Origin: Paracraurococcus ruber
Lineage (GTDB): Bacteria > Pseudomonadota > Alphaproteobacteria > Acetobacterales > Acetobacteraceae
Direction: 5' to 3'
DNA: 56,841 nucleotides
Assembly: GCF_004353985.1 (NCBI RefSeq)
Contig: NZ_SMOA01000013.1
Span: forward strand, 1-56,841
Both the position numbers and the translations under genes were made by a program. Below the pieces are notes generated by a model. That model was not told where the DNA came from. It worked only from the letters and a program-made list of their open reading frames with translations, and did not search any database. Positions 24,853 to 34,966 of this stretch are shown here, in pieces. Positions within the stretch are counted from its first letter, which is position 1. Every line of letters starts with the position of its first letter.

Positions 24853-25278
24853 GTGCGGCTCGTGGCAAACGTCCGAGTCCAACCGAAGACGGGCATCTGC
24901 TGGTATCGCCGGGCGGCGCCCAAGCTGCCGCGCCACATCCTGCCCGACCTGGACGGGTATCCTAGCAGACAGCGCCAGACTGAGTTCCCCAAGACGCTTG
25001 GAACCCCGATCGAGGCAGAGCCCGACTGGGAGGCGGCCCGGCCCGACCAGCAGATCGAGGCAACCTTTGCTGCTGCTGAGGCGCGATTGGCGGCACTGGA
25101 CGCCGCCCCGCCTCGGGGAGCGACGGCTCCGACCGGCGGGCCACCCCCACCAATCCATCCCCGCAAAGCCTTCGCCGCCCCCCTCCTGGGAGGCAAAGGC
25201 GATCCGTGCGGCAGCACCGCGGCTGTTCCATGCTCCGCTGGCAGACCGACGTACGGACGAGGACGTAGGCCGGGGTGA
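24853..25278 (+). pseudogene. Remnant of a tyrosine recombinase (integrase N-terminal part)
   Basis: A 141-codon frame beginning near GTG 24853. Its first 80 residues look like the N-terminal arm-binding segment of tRNA-targeting integrases: VRLVANVRVQPKTGICWYRR, AAPKLPRHIL, then TEFPKTLGT and a helix IEATFAAAEARLAALDA. In intact integrases a similar pattern (GIYYYRR..P..LR ... EFVKSLGT) precedes the core-binding and catalytic domains. After about 25080 the frame turns into low-complexity proline-rich sequence, while another frame (about 25180-25270) reads WEAKAIRAAAPRLFHAPLAD, which could be its continuation after a frameshift. No catalytic R-H-R-Y domain follows. The position directly 3' of tRNA-Ser supports an old site-specific insertion that has decayed. 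Confidence 0.5.
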
Positions 25279-25525
25279 TCTGGCGATGCCTCTCGATGCA
25301 CGGCCCGTGCGGCTCATCAAGGCATCGACACGCATCCCGCAATTCGCTGAGCGATTCGCCGGGGCCCTCTGTTCGGAGGGAGCCCGCCTCTCAGTCAGGT
25401 CTGCGAAGACCTGCTCGGCCTGATGGATTCGGGATGCACTGGTACCAGGCCCGCTGGGTGCCGTGGCCGTCCGAGCCTCGGGTCGAGCCGGTCACACCCG
25501 ATCTCCGCGACAGCCAGCGCCGGCC
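25279..25525. other. Gene-free tail of the tRNA-Ser insertion remnant
   Basis: Together with the segment after the tRNA this makes about 750 bases without an intact gene (24779-25525). Base composition is slightly less G+C-rich than the flanks. I see no second copy of the tRNA 3' end, no repeat and no convincing reading frame here, only possible degenerate continuation of the integrase remnant. Confidence 0.4.
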
Positions 25526-27502
25526 TCAGCGCGATCGACGGCCGTCTGGTAGGACGAAGGACGGAACCAGCGCCGCGGTGCAGCGGGTGTCGATAACGGC
25601 CTCCGGGTTCTCCAGGAAGGCGACGCCGATGTCGCGGGCGCATTTCGAGAAGGCCAGCGTTCCATGGCCGGTCTCGGGGAAGAACACCAGCCGCCCGCGT
25701 GGCAGCGACCGCGCCGCCAGCGCGCCCCAGCTCGGCGCGGTCTGAACGTCCATCGCGCCTTGCAGGACCAGCGTCGGGATGGCCGCCGTGACCGGATCGT
25801 GGAAGCCCGGCCGGGGATGCCGCGTGAACTCCTCGCACGGCGCGTAGAAGGCCGTCTCCAGCATCTGCTCGAACGTCGCCGTCAGGCTCTCCGGCCAGCC
25901 ATACTCGGCGCGGATCCGGGCGTTCACCGCCGCCGCACCCGGCCGGGAGTTGATGTCCAGATCCTCCTGGCAGGCGAACATCTGGGTCTGGAAGCCCGCC
26001 AGCAGCACGTGGTCCAGGCCGGCATTGTCGCGGCTGATGCGGGCGAAGACCTGCGCGAGCTGGCCGGCGTCCAGCATGCCCGCGAGCACGGCCAGGCGCT
26101 GTTGCGTCTCGCCGTCGAAATGCCGCGCGAGCAGCGCTGCCAGCGCCTCGCGCGTCGGCACGGCGGCGCGCAGGCGCAGGTAGTCGCTGGCGAAGGCCAG
26201 GCGCCGCGGCCGGGCGGGCAATGCCTGTGCCGCCCCGCGAAGCGCGGCCTCGAAGGTATCGACCAGCCTGGTGCCGGCAGCCGCGGCGGCGCGGCTGGCC
26301 TCCAGCCGCTCCAGCAGCAGCGCGACGGCCTGGTCGTTCAGCCGGCCCATCTGCGCCAGCCGCAACGCGGCCTCGGCCAGGGCACGCGCCTCGGCATCGA
26401 GGCCCGACAGCCCGGCCAGCGCCGCCTCCGGCGTCGGATGCAGCGGCAGGCGGCCATGTGCGGCCGCCACGAAGGTCGCGGGATTCCCCTGCTCGAGCTC
26501 GGCGACGATTCTTGGGATGTAGCCGGTCAGGCCCTGCAGGTTTCGCCGGTAGTTGTTCCGGTCCTCGAAGAGCTGGAACAGCGCGTCCGGCGTCACCCGG
26601 CCCTCGGGCGTTTCGATCGGGGCGGCCGTCAGCTGCGGCCAGAGCGCCCAGAAGCGCCGCCGCAGGTCGGGATAGGCGGCGTCGCATCCGGCATCGGCCC
26701 GACAGGCGTCGAAGACCGACTGGATCGATTCGGCAAAGGGCAACGCCAGCGTATCGTAGATCGCCGCCTGCACCGGCGCGACGCTGTCCAGCACCACGGC
26801 GCGCAGGCCCTCCGGCGCGGCGCGCATCACCTCCTGCGCGAGCTTGGTGCCGTAGGAGAGGCCGTAGATGTTGTAGGCGGGATAGCCGAGTGTCCGCATG
26901 ACGGCGCCGACGTCGCGCGCGTTCTGCCCGGTGTTGATCATGGAGATGTCTGCGCCCGAGGCCCTGATCTCGGCCAGGCAGTCCCGCGTCATCGCCCGCG
27001 TCAGGGCCAACCGGTCGCCGAGGCCGCGGCTGGCCTGCACCAGCCCATCGGCATTCGCCGCGAGCGTCGCGAAGCAGCGCGAGCCCGCCGCCGCCGACGC
27101 ATCCACCCCGCGCTGATCGAAGGCGACCACGTCCCGGCGCGCGCGCAGCTCCTCGAAATAGGTCGAGGTCTGCGCGACATTGGCGACGACGCCGATGCCC
27201 GGGCCGCCATGCAGCTGCACCACCGCGTCCGGCGCCGGCGCCAGCGACCGCGACCGGAAGATCATGAAGGTCAGGTCGATCCGCCGGCCTGACGGTGCCG
27301 CATGGTTCTCCGGCACGCTGACCTTGCCGCAGGCGACGGTCACGCCCTCGACCTCGAAGGGGGCGAGCGGGCGCGGGCAGGCCGCGGCGACGACGGGGTA
27401 GCGCGGATCGGCCCCGCCGGCGGCGATGACGGGAAACAGCGGCTCGGCGGGCGGCGGCGCGGTCAGCGCGAGGACCAGGGCAAGGATCCGGTCGGGCGTC
27501 AT
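25526..27502 (-). CDS. Large exported alpha/beta hydrolase (S33/TAP-like)
   Basis: A 658-residue protein with a short hydrophobic N-terminus (RILALVLALTAPPPAEP) that suggests export. Alpha/beta-hydrolase features are the oxyanion block LHGGPGIG (97-104), AFDQRGVDAS, and the nucleophile S216 in GLSYGTK. A long insert of about 350 helical residues forms a lid, and the C-terminal TAP-like part has PTLVLQGAMDVQTAP with the acid residue and PETGHGTLAF with the catalytic histidine. Such proteins are proline iminopeptidase- or tripeptidyl-peptidase-like, but the substrate cannot be read from sequence. It stands alone, leftward, with 206 bases to the neighbouring binding-protein gene. It is longer than typical S33 enzymes (about 450-520). 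Confidence 0.8.
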   Translation of the reverse strand: MTPDRILALVLALTAPPPAEPLFPVIAAGGADPRYPVVAAACPRPLAPFEVEGVTVACGKVSVPENHAAPSGRRIDLTFMIFRSRSLAPAPDAVVQLHGGPGIGVVANVAQTSTYFEELRARRDVVAFDQRGVDASAAAGSRCFATLAANADGLVQASRGLGDRLALTRAMTRDCLAEIRASGADISMINTGQNARDVGAVMRTLGYPAYNIYGLSYGTKLAQEVMRAAPEGLRAVVLDSVAPVQAAIYDTLALPFAESIQSVFDACRADAGCDAAYPDLRRRFWALWPQLTAAPIETPEGRVTPDALFQLFEDRNNYRRNLQGLTGYIPRIVAELEQGNPATFVAAAHGRLPLHPTPEAALAGLSGLDAEARALAEAALRLAQMGRLNDQAVALLLERLEASRAAAAAGTRLVDTFEAALRGAAQALPARPRRLAFASDYLRLRAAVPTREALAALLARHFDGETQQRLAVLAGMLDAGQLAQVFARISRDNAGLDHVLLAGFQTQMFACQEDLDINSRPGAAAVNARIRAEYGWPESLTATFEQMLETAFYAPCEEFTRHPRPGFHDPVTAAIPTLVLQGAMDVQTAPSWGALAARSLPRGRLVFFPETGHGTLAFSKCARDIGVAFLENPEAVIDTRCTAALVPSFVLPDGRRSR

Positions 27503-27708
27503 GGGGCAATCCGTCCTGCAACCGCGCGGCAGTCTCGGGCAATCGCGGGCGGCTCGCCAGCCGTCGCGCATGGGGAGGATGGCGGGCACCCGGTTCGCCC
27601 GGAGGATTTCGTTCCCCGCGTCCCACCGCTGCGGCACCGCACCTCAGTTGTCCGGGCAGGAGGTCGGCGAGGATTCGGGTCCGCTCGCCCTTCCTCCGCC
27701 ATCCCGCC

Positions 27709-28686
27709 CTATTCCGGCACGATCCCCGCCTTCCGCATCAGCCCTTCGTTCATCGCCAGGTCGCGGCGGGTCCGCGCCCGCATGGCCTCGGCGCCAAGGG
27801 GCAGCGGCAGCAGGCCGAATTCCTGCGACAGCCGCGCCGCCAGGGGCCGGGTCGTCGCGGTTCGCACCGCCGCGTCCAGCGCCGTGGCCAGCGGCTGCGG
27901 CAGGCCGGCCGGCGCCGCCAGGCACCACCAGGCGCTGACCAGGAATTCCGCCAGCCCCTGCTCGATCATCGTCGGCACGGCCGGCACCGCCGCCAGCCGC
28001 TGCTCATGCGGCGCGCCCAGCGCCCGCAGCCGCCCTTCCAGCACATGCGCCCGCGCCGGGGCGAAGGTGGTGAACATCATGTCCACCCGCCCGGCCAGGA
28101 TCTCCGTCAGCGCCGGCGCCGGGCCGTTGAAGGGGACATGCAACAGGTCGATACCGGTGCGCTCCGCCATGTCCAGCATCAGCAGATGCGCGGTGGAGCC
28201 GACGCCCCAGCTGCCATAGGACAGCCGCCCGTGCGCACGCCGCGCCGCCTCCAGCATCTCGGCGAAGCTGCCCCAGCGCGGATGCGCCACCAGCAGATAG
28301 GCCGAGGCGTAGAGCAGGCTGACATGGGTGAAATCCGCCAGCGGGTCATAGCCCAGGTTGCGGTAGGCGAAGGGCGCCTGGGCGAAGGCGGAATTGCTGC
28401 CGACCAGCAGCGTGAGACCGTCCGGCCGCGCCCGCGCGACATGCCGGGCGCCGACCGTGGTGGTGGCGCCCGGCTTGTGCTCCATGACGAAATTGCCGCC
28501 GAAGGTCTCGGCGAAGCCGTCCTGCAGGATGCGGGCGACGACATCGGTGCCGCCGCCCGGCGTGAAGGGAATGACCAGGCTGACGCTGCGGCCGTTCGGC
28601 CAGCCCTCCGGCCCGCGGCCCTGGGCGCGCGCCAGGGATGGAACGGCGAACGCGGCCGCGAGCGCGCGGCGCGGGAAGCGGAGCAT
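27709..28686 (-). CDS. Bug-family (tripartite tricarboxylate) solute-binding protein
   Basis: A 325-residue periplasmic protein with signal peptide (MLRFPRRALAAAFAVPSLARA). Bug-family blocks are clear: RSVSLVIPFTPGGGTDVVAR, GGNFVMEHKPGATTTVGARH, DGLTLLVGSNSAF, LSYGSWGVGSTAHLLM, FNGPAPALTEILAGRVDMMF and PTMIEQGLAEF. Members bind carboxylates or other small anions and often occur as large orphan families without TctA/TctB. No transporter subunits are adjacent. It lies downstream of the glycerol operon on the same strand, separated by a hairpin-containing gap, so it is probably a separate unit. Confidence 0.9.
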   Translation of the reverse strand: MLRFPRRALAAAFAVPSLARAQGRGPEGWPNGRSVSLVIPFTPGGGTDVVARILQDGFAETFGGNFVMEHKPGATTTVGARHVARARPDGLTLLVGSNSAFAQAPFAYRNLGYDPLADFTHVSLLYASAYLLVAHPRWGSFAEMLEAARRAHGRLSYGSWGVGSTAHLLMLDMAERTGIDLLHVPFNGPAPALTEILAGRVDMMFTTFAPARAHVLEGRLRALGAPHEQRLAAVPAVPTMIEQGLAEFLVSAWWCLAAPAGLPQPLATALDAAVRTATTRPLAARLSQEFGLLPLPLGAEAMRARTRRDLAMNEGLMRKAGIVPE

Positions 28687-28760
28687 GCACGTCCTCCCTT
28701 GGTCTCGTTGGGAGGAAGCCTACGCCGCACCGGCCCGCGGACTCAAACCCGGGCGGGCGT

Positions 28761-28785
28761 CCGGGGGGGTACGCTTCCCCCCCGG
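28761..28785. terminator. GC hairpin after the glycerol operon
   Basis: Perfect 9-bp arms (CCGGGGGGG at 28761-28769 and CCCCCCCGG at 28777-28785) around a 7-base loop, in the gap after glpV. A second inverted repeat, CCCATCG at 28800-28806 with CGATGGG at 28824-28830, is adjacent. They probably end the leftward glp transcript. A T tract is absent. Confidence 0.4.
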
Positions 28786-28861
28786 CGGAAATCCGGGACC
28801 CCATCGAAGGCGCGCGGCGCACGCGATGGGCTCCGTCAGGGGCAGCGCCCTAGCTTCGGCG

Positions 28862-30634
28862 TCACGCCCGGCGCGGCGGGCTCGCCGGCCAGGACCGGAT
28901 CAGCGTGTCGTAGTCCACCGTCTCGCCCTGCGGCTTCTCGTTCGCCAGCTTGCGCTGCGGCGCGATGTTGCCGTCCTTCTTCGACTGCTCGTACCAGTGC
29001 TCGGCGGTCTGCCGCGGGTTGAGCCGCGGGCCGCACTCGCCCTGGACATTGGCGCGCTGCAGCCGTTCCAGCACGCTGTCTTGCGCCGCCGCCAGCGCGT
29101 CCATCGCCGCCTGCGGCGTCTTCGCGCCGGACGAGGCGTCGCCGATATTCTGCCACCACAGCTGCGCTAGCCGCGGATAATCCGGGATGTTCACGCCCGT
29201 CGGCGTCCACTGCACCCGGGCCGGGGACCGGTAGAACTCCACCAGGCCGCCCAGCGACTTCGCCCGCTCGGTGAAGCTCTGGTGCCAGATGTCGCTCTCG
29301 CGGATGAAGGTCAGGCCGACATGGCTCTTCTTCAGCGAGGTGGACTTGGCGACGCAGAACTGCGCGTAGAGCCAGGCGGCGCGGCGGCGATCCACCGGCG
29401 TGGATTTCAGCAGCGTCCAAGACCCGGCATCCTGGTAGCCGAGCTTCATCCCGTCCTTCCAGTAGGCACCCTTGGGCGAGGGCGCCATGCGCCAGCGCGG
29501 CGAGCCGTCCGGGCTCACCACCGGCAGGCCGGGCTTCACCATGTCGGCGGTGAAGGCGGTGTACCAGAACATCTGCTGCGCGATGGCGCCCTGCGCCGGC
29601 ACCGGCCCGGATTCGGAGAAGGTCATGCCGGCCGCCTCGGGCGGGGCATATTTCTTCAGCCACTCGACATACTTGCTCACGGCATAGACGGCGGCCGGGC
29701 CGTTGGTGTCGCCGCCGCGCTCGATGGAGGAGCCGACCGGGCGGCAGCCCTCCATGCGGATGCCCCATTCGTCGACGGGCTTGCCGTTCGGGATGCCGCG
29801 GTCGCCATTGCCGGCCATGGACAGCCAGGCATCGGTGAAGCGCCAGCCGAGCGAGGGGTCCTTCTTGCCGTAGTCCATATGGCCATAGACCTTGACCCCG
29901 TCGATCTCCTTCACCGTGTTGGTGAAGAACTCGGCGATGTCCTCATAGGCCGACCAGTTCACCGGCACGCCCAGGTCGTAGCCGAACTGGCGCTTGAAAG
30001 CCTCCTTGATCGCCGGCCGGGTGAACCAGTCGTAGCGGAACCAGTAGAGGTTCGCGAATTGCTGGTCCGGCAACTGGTACAGCTTGCCGTCCGGGCCGGT
30101 GCCGAAGCTGCGGCCGATGAAATCCTCCAGGTCCAGCGTCGGCAGGGTCTGGTCCTTGCCCTCCCCCACCATCCAGTCGGTCAGCGGCACCGCCTGCTGG
30201 TAGCGGAAATGCGTGCCGATCAGGTCGCTGTCGTTGACCCAGGCGTCGTAGACGTTGCGGCCCGACTGCATCTGGGTCTGGATCTTCTCGACCACGTCGC
30301 CTTCCTGCAGCAGGTCGTGCCGCAGGCGGATGCCGGTGATCTCGGAGAAGGCGCGGGCCAGGGTCCGCGCCTCGTATTCGTGCGTGGTGATCGTCTCCGA
30401 CACCACGTTGATCTCCTGGCCGCGGAAAGGCTGCGCCGCGCGGGCGAACCACTCCATCTCCTGCATCTGCTGCTCGCGCGTCAGCGTGCTGGGCTGGAAT
30501 TCCTGCTCCACCCAGCGGCGCGCGGCATCCACGCCCTGCGCCACGCTGTGGCACGGCGCCAGGATCACCGGCGCGGCGAGCACCGCGGCGCTGCCGAGCA
30601 GCAGCCTGCGGCGGTTGACGGTCCCATCCTTCAT
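28862..30634 (-). CDS. glpV: Glycerol ABC transporter substrate-binding protein
   Basis: A 590-residue periplasmic binding protein with a twin-arginine-like signal (VNRRRLLLGSAAVLAAPVIL). It is of the long extracellular family 1 type that accompanies GlpSTPQU: WVEQEFQPSTLTREQQMQEM, VVSETITTHEYEARTL, YDAWVNDSDLIGTHFRYQQ, QLPDQQFANLYWFRYDWF and GHMDYGKKDPSLGWRFTDAW. In Rhizobium leguminosarum the homologous system imports glycerol. It is the last gene of the operon, 51 bases after glpU. Identification rests on sequence and the full operon order. Confidence 0.92.
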   Translation of the reverse strand: MKDGTVNRRRLLLGSAAVLAAPVILAPCHSVAQGVDAARRWVEQEFQPSTLTREQQMQEMEWFARAAQPFRGQEINVVSETITTHEYEARTLARAFSEITGIRLRHDLLQEGDVVEKIQTQMQSGRNVYDAWVNDSDLIGTHFRYQQAVPLTDWMVGEGKDQTLPTLDLEDFIGRSFGTGPDGKLYQLPDQQFANLYWFRYDWFTRPAIKEAFKRQFGYDLGVPVNWSAYEDIAEFFTNTVKEIDGVKVYGHMDYGKKDPSLGWRFTDAWLSMAGNGDRGIPNGKPVDEWGIRMEGCRPVGSSIERGGDTNGPAAVYAVSKYVEWLKKYAPPEAAGMTFSESGPVPAQGAIAQQMFWYTAFTADMVKPGLPVVSPDGSPRWRMAPSPKGAYWKDGMKLGYQDAGSWTLLKSTPVDRRRAAWLYAQFCVAKSTSLKKSHVGLTFIRESDIWHQSFTERAKSLGGLVEFYRSPARVQWTPTGVNIPDYPRLAQLWWQNIGDASSGAKTPQAAMDALAAAQDSVLERLQRANVQGECGPRLNPRQTAEHWYEQSKKDGNIAPQRKLANEKPQGETVDYDTLIRSWPASPPRRA

Positions 30635-30685
30635 GACGGTTTCCTCCCTCCTGGTTGGCGGCGCCCGGCGCCTCGGGCGCGGTGG

Positions 30686-30967
30686 TCAGGCCCAGCGGAA
30701 CATGGCTGCGCCGAAAAGTACGGAGACGATGCTGGCACCCCAGAGCGGAGCATCGCCCGCCAGCGCCAGCCAGCCCAGATGGATGAAAGCACTACCCAGC
30801 AACGTCAGGAAAAGCCGGTCGCCGCGGGTGGTCGGCAGGCCGAGGATGCCGATGCGGTCGGCTTCCGGCCGCCAGATCGCCAGCGCGGTCATGACGCCGA
30901 GCGTGGCGAAGAGGGTGGCGAAGAAAAGGGCCGTCTCGGTGGTCCAGGCCATCCAGTCCAGGGCCAT
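30686..30967 (-). CDS. glpU: Small membrane protein of the glycerol transporter (DUF2160)
   Basis: A 93-residue protein with two or three membrane helices (TETALFFATLFATLGVMTAL at about 10-29; LFLTLLGSAFIHLGWLAL; WGASIVSVLFGAAMFRW). It matches the DUF2160 proteins encoded between glpQ and glpV in rhizobial glycerol operons, where the gene is called glpU. Its role in transport is not known. The ATG at 30967 has GGGAG eight bases upstream, which favours it over a GTG 15 bases earlier. A double hairpin sits just upstream, between glpQ and this gene. Confidence 0.85.
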   Translation of the reverse strand: MALDWMAWTTETALFFATLFATLGVMTALAIWRPEADRIGILGLPTTRGDRLFLTLLGSAFIHLGWLALAGDAPLWGASIVSVLFGAAMFRWA

Positions 30968-30991
30968 CAGGCGGACTCCCACAAGCGGGTG

Positions 30992-31048
30992 TTGAGGAGG
31001 GCTCTGCCCTCCTCAAACTCCACCCGCCAAAGGCCGAAGGGCCTTTGG
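30992..31048. repeat. Paired hairpins between glpQ and glpU
   Basis: Two perfect stem-loops occupy the 108-base gap. The first has 11-bp arms TTGAGGAGGGC (30992-31002) and GCCCTCCTCAA (31006-31016) with loop TCT; the second has 9-bp arms CCAAAGGCC (31027-31035) and GGCCTTTGG (31040-31048). They may be a processing or stabilising element, or an attenuator that sets glpUV against glpDSTPQ expression. Confidence 0.6.
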
Positions 31049-31075
31049 AAACCTCGAGTCAAAGAAAACCCCATC

Positions 31076-32826
<1,751 letters not shown>

Positions 32827-32831
32827 GCGCG

Positions 32832-33887
32832 TCAGGCCTCCCCTTCGGCCAGCCGGCCATCGGCATAGACATGCAGCCGCGCGAGGTCGAGCGCGAGGCA
32901 AGGCTCGGCCGGCACCGGCATCCCTTCCGGCAAGGTCGCGGCGAAAGGCCGGCCGGCCAGTTCCACGCGGGCGATGCGGCGGCGGCCGAGATCCTCCACG
33001 CGACGCAGCGAGACCGGCAACCCCTCCCGCGCCAGGGTGGCGAATTCCGGCCGGATGCCAAGCTCGACCTTGCCCGCCAGCGCGGGATAGGCGCGCGGCA
33101 GGGCGATGCGCGCGCCGCCCTCCAGCACCGCCTCCCGCCCCGCCACCGCGCAGGGCAGCAGGTTCATGCCGGGCGAGCCGATGAAATGGCCGACGAAGGT
33201 ATGCGCCGGGCGATCGAACAGCGCCTCCGGCGTGCCGACCTGCACCACCTCGCCCTCGCTCATCACCACCACGCGGTCGGCGAAGGTCAGCGCCTCGGTC
33301 TGGTCATGCGTGACATAGATCATCGTCACCGGCACCTGCCGGTGCAGCTCCTTCAGCCGCGACCGCAGCTCCCACTTCAGATGCGGGTCGATGACTGTCA
33401 GCGGCTCGTCGAACAGGATGACGGCGACGTCGTCCCGCACCAGGCCGCGGCCCAGGCTGATCTTCTGCTTGTCGTCGGCGCCCAGGTTCCGTGCCCGCCG
33501 GTCCAGCATCGCCGTCAGGCCCAGCAACGCCGCGACATGCTCGACACGCGCATTGGCGGCCTTGGCCGGTACGCCGCGGTTGCGCAGCGGGAAGGCCAGG
33601 TTCTCCCGCACCGTCATGGTGTCGTAGACCACCGGGAACTGGAAGACCTGCGCGACATTGCGCCGCTCCGGCGGCAGGTCCGTCACCTCGGCGCCGTCGA
33701 AGACCACGCGCCCCTCGCTCGGCCGCAGCAGGCCGGAGACGATGTTGAGCAGGGTCGTTTTGCCGCAGCCGGAGGGACCCAGCAGCGCATAGGCCCCGGC
33801 ATCCTCCCAGACCATGTCCATCGGCTTCAACGCATAGCCGCCGGTGCCGTAGCCATGCGCCAGGCGCTCGAAGCCGATGCGGGCCAT
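32832..33887 (-). CDS. glpT: Glycerol ABC transporter ATP-binding protein with degenerate signature
   Basis: A 351-residue cytoplasmic ATPase. Walker A GPSGCGKT (37-44), Q-loop VFQFPVVYDTMTV, Walker B VILFDE (156-161) and the H-loop H194 in YVTHDQTEAL are intact. The signature motif is not LSGGQ; the region reads GADDKQKISLGRGLVR (136-151). The C-terminal part has an OB-like regulatory domain. It is one half of a heterodimer with GlpS, with which it overlaps by one base. This GlpT is the ABC subunit, unrelated to the glycerol-3-phosphate antiporter of the same name. Confidence 0.93.
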   Translation of the reverse strand: MARIGFERLAHGYGTGGYALKPMDMVWEDAGAYALLGPSGCGKTTLLNIVSGLLRPSEGRVVFDGAEVTDLPPERRNVAQVFQFPVVYDTMTVRENLAFPLRNRGVPAKAANARVEHVAALLGLTAMLDRRARNLGADDKQKISLGRGLVRDDVAVILFDEPLTVIDPHLKWELRSRLKELHRQVPVTMIYVTHDQTEALTFADRVVVMSEGEVVQVGTPEALFDRPAHTFVGHFIGSPGMNLLPCAVAGREAVLEGGARIALPRAYPALAGKVELGIRPEFATLAREGLPVSLRRVEDLGRRRIARVELAGRPFAATLPEGMPVPAEPCLALDLARLHVYADGRLAEGEA

Positions 33888-34966
33888 CAGGCGGCCTCCG
33901 CCAGCGCCGCTTCGGCGGCCAGGCGACCGTCGGCGCCGAAGACCAGGCAGCGGCGCGGGTCCAGCCACACCGTCGCCGCCTCATGCGGCTCCGGCCGCCG
34001 CACGCCGGGCGCCAGCACCACCCAGTTCATCCCGCCGACATCCAGGTGGACATAGCTTTCCGACCCGGTGACCTCGGCGACGCGCACCTCGGCGGCCAGC
34101 GGCACGGCGCCCGGCAACGGTTCCAGCGAGAGCTGGTGCGCGCGGATGCCGATGGTGCAGGGCCCTTCCGGCAGGCCAGACACCGCCACCGGCAGCGCCA
34201 CCTCGCCGGCCAGCAGCACGCGCCCGCCCTGGACCCGCGCCGGCGCCTCGTTCAGCGGCGGGTCGGAGAAGACGCGGGCCGTGGCGAGGTCGGCGGGATG
34301 GCGGAACACCTCCCCCGCCATGCCGAATTGCGTGACGCGCCCTTCGGACAGGGTGGCGACGCGGCCGCCCAGCAGCAGCGCCTCCGCCGGCTCGGTCGTC
34401 GCATAGACGAAGACCGTGCCGCTCTCGGCAAACAGCTTGGGCAGTTCCTCCCGCAGCTCCTCCCGCAGCTTGTAGTCCAGATTGGCCAGCGGCTCGTCCA
34501 TCAGGACCAGGGCGGCGCGCTTGACCAGGGCGCGGGCGATGGCGGTGCGCTGCTGCTGCCCGCCGGAGAGTTCGAGTGGCCGCCGCTGCAGGTAGGGGCC
34601 AAGGCGCAGCAGCCGCGCCGCCTCCTGCACCCGCGCCTCGATCTCCGCCTTCGGCAGCCGGGCGACGCGCAGCGGCGAGGCGATGTTCTCGTACACGGTG
34701 AAGGACGGGTAGTTGATGAATTGCTGGTACACCATGGCGACGCTGCGCCGCCGCGGCGGCAGGCCCGTCACCTCCGTCCCCTCGGCGAAGATCCGCCCCT
34801 CGGTCGGGCGGTCCAGCCCGGCCAGCAGTCGCAGCAGCGTGGTCTTGCCCGCGCCGGTCGGGCCCAGCAGCACATTCGGCAGGCCGGGCGGAAGCTCCAC
34901 CGTCACGGGGTGCAGCACCGCCTGCCCGCCGGCCGAAAGGCCAAGCCCGTCCAGACGCAAGCTCAC
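33887..34966 (-). CDS. glpS: Glycerol ABC transporter ATP-binding protein with altered H-loop
   Basis: A 359-residue ATPase read from GTG at 34964-34966, whose codon overlaps the glpD stop (GTGA). Walker A GPTGAGKT (35-42), signature LSGGQ (133-137) and Walker B LVLMDEP (153-159) are good. The H-loop histidine, expected in a YVTHD-like segment, is Thr191 in VYATTEPAEAL. The C-terminal domain (TIGIRAHQLSLEPL and GSESYVHLDVGGMNWVVLAP) is OB-fold like that of MalK relatives. With GlpT it would make one standard ATP site and one weak site. Confidence 0.93.
   Translation of the reverse strand: MSLRLDGLGLSAGGQAVLHPVTVELPPGLPNVLLGPTGAGKTTLLRLLAGLDRPTEGRIFAEGTEVTGLPPRRRSVAMVYQQFINYPSFTVYENIASPLRVARLPKAEIEARVQEAARLLRLGPYLQRRPLELSGGQQQRTAIARALVKRAALVLMDEPLANLDYKLREELREELPKLFAESGTVFVYATTEPAEALLLGGRVATLSEGRVTQFGMAGEVFRHPADLATARVFSDPPLNEAPARVQGGRVLLAGEVALPVAVSGLPEGPCTIGIRAHQLSLEPLPGAVPLAAEVRVAEVTGSESYVHLDVGGMNWVVLAPGVRRPEPHEAATVWLDPRRCLVFGADGRLAAEAALAEAA

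Noticed and set aside
24853-25278. An intact integrase gene after tRNA-Ser
   Set aside because: Only the N-terminal pattern is visible; no catalytic R-H-R-Y segment follows in any frame.
28687-28861. A small gene in the gap between glpV and the Bug-type gene
   Set aside because: Only GC hairpins and no ribosome site with a sensible frame are present.
33887-34966. glpS ending as a frameshifted or broken gene because of its missing H-loop histidine
   Set aside because: The frame is continuous and the other motifs are intact; a single Thr substitution in place is a better explanation.
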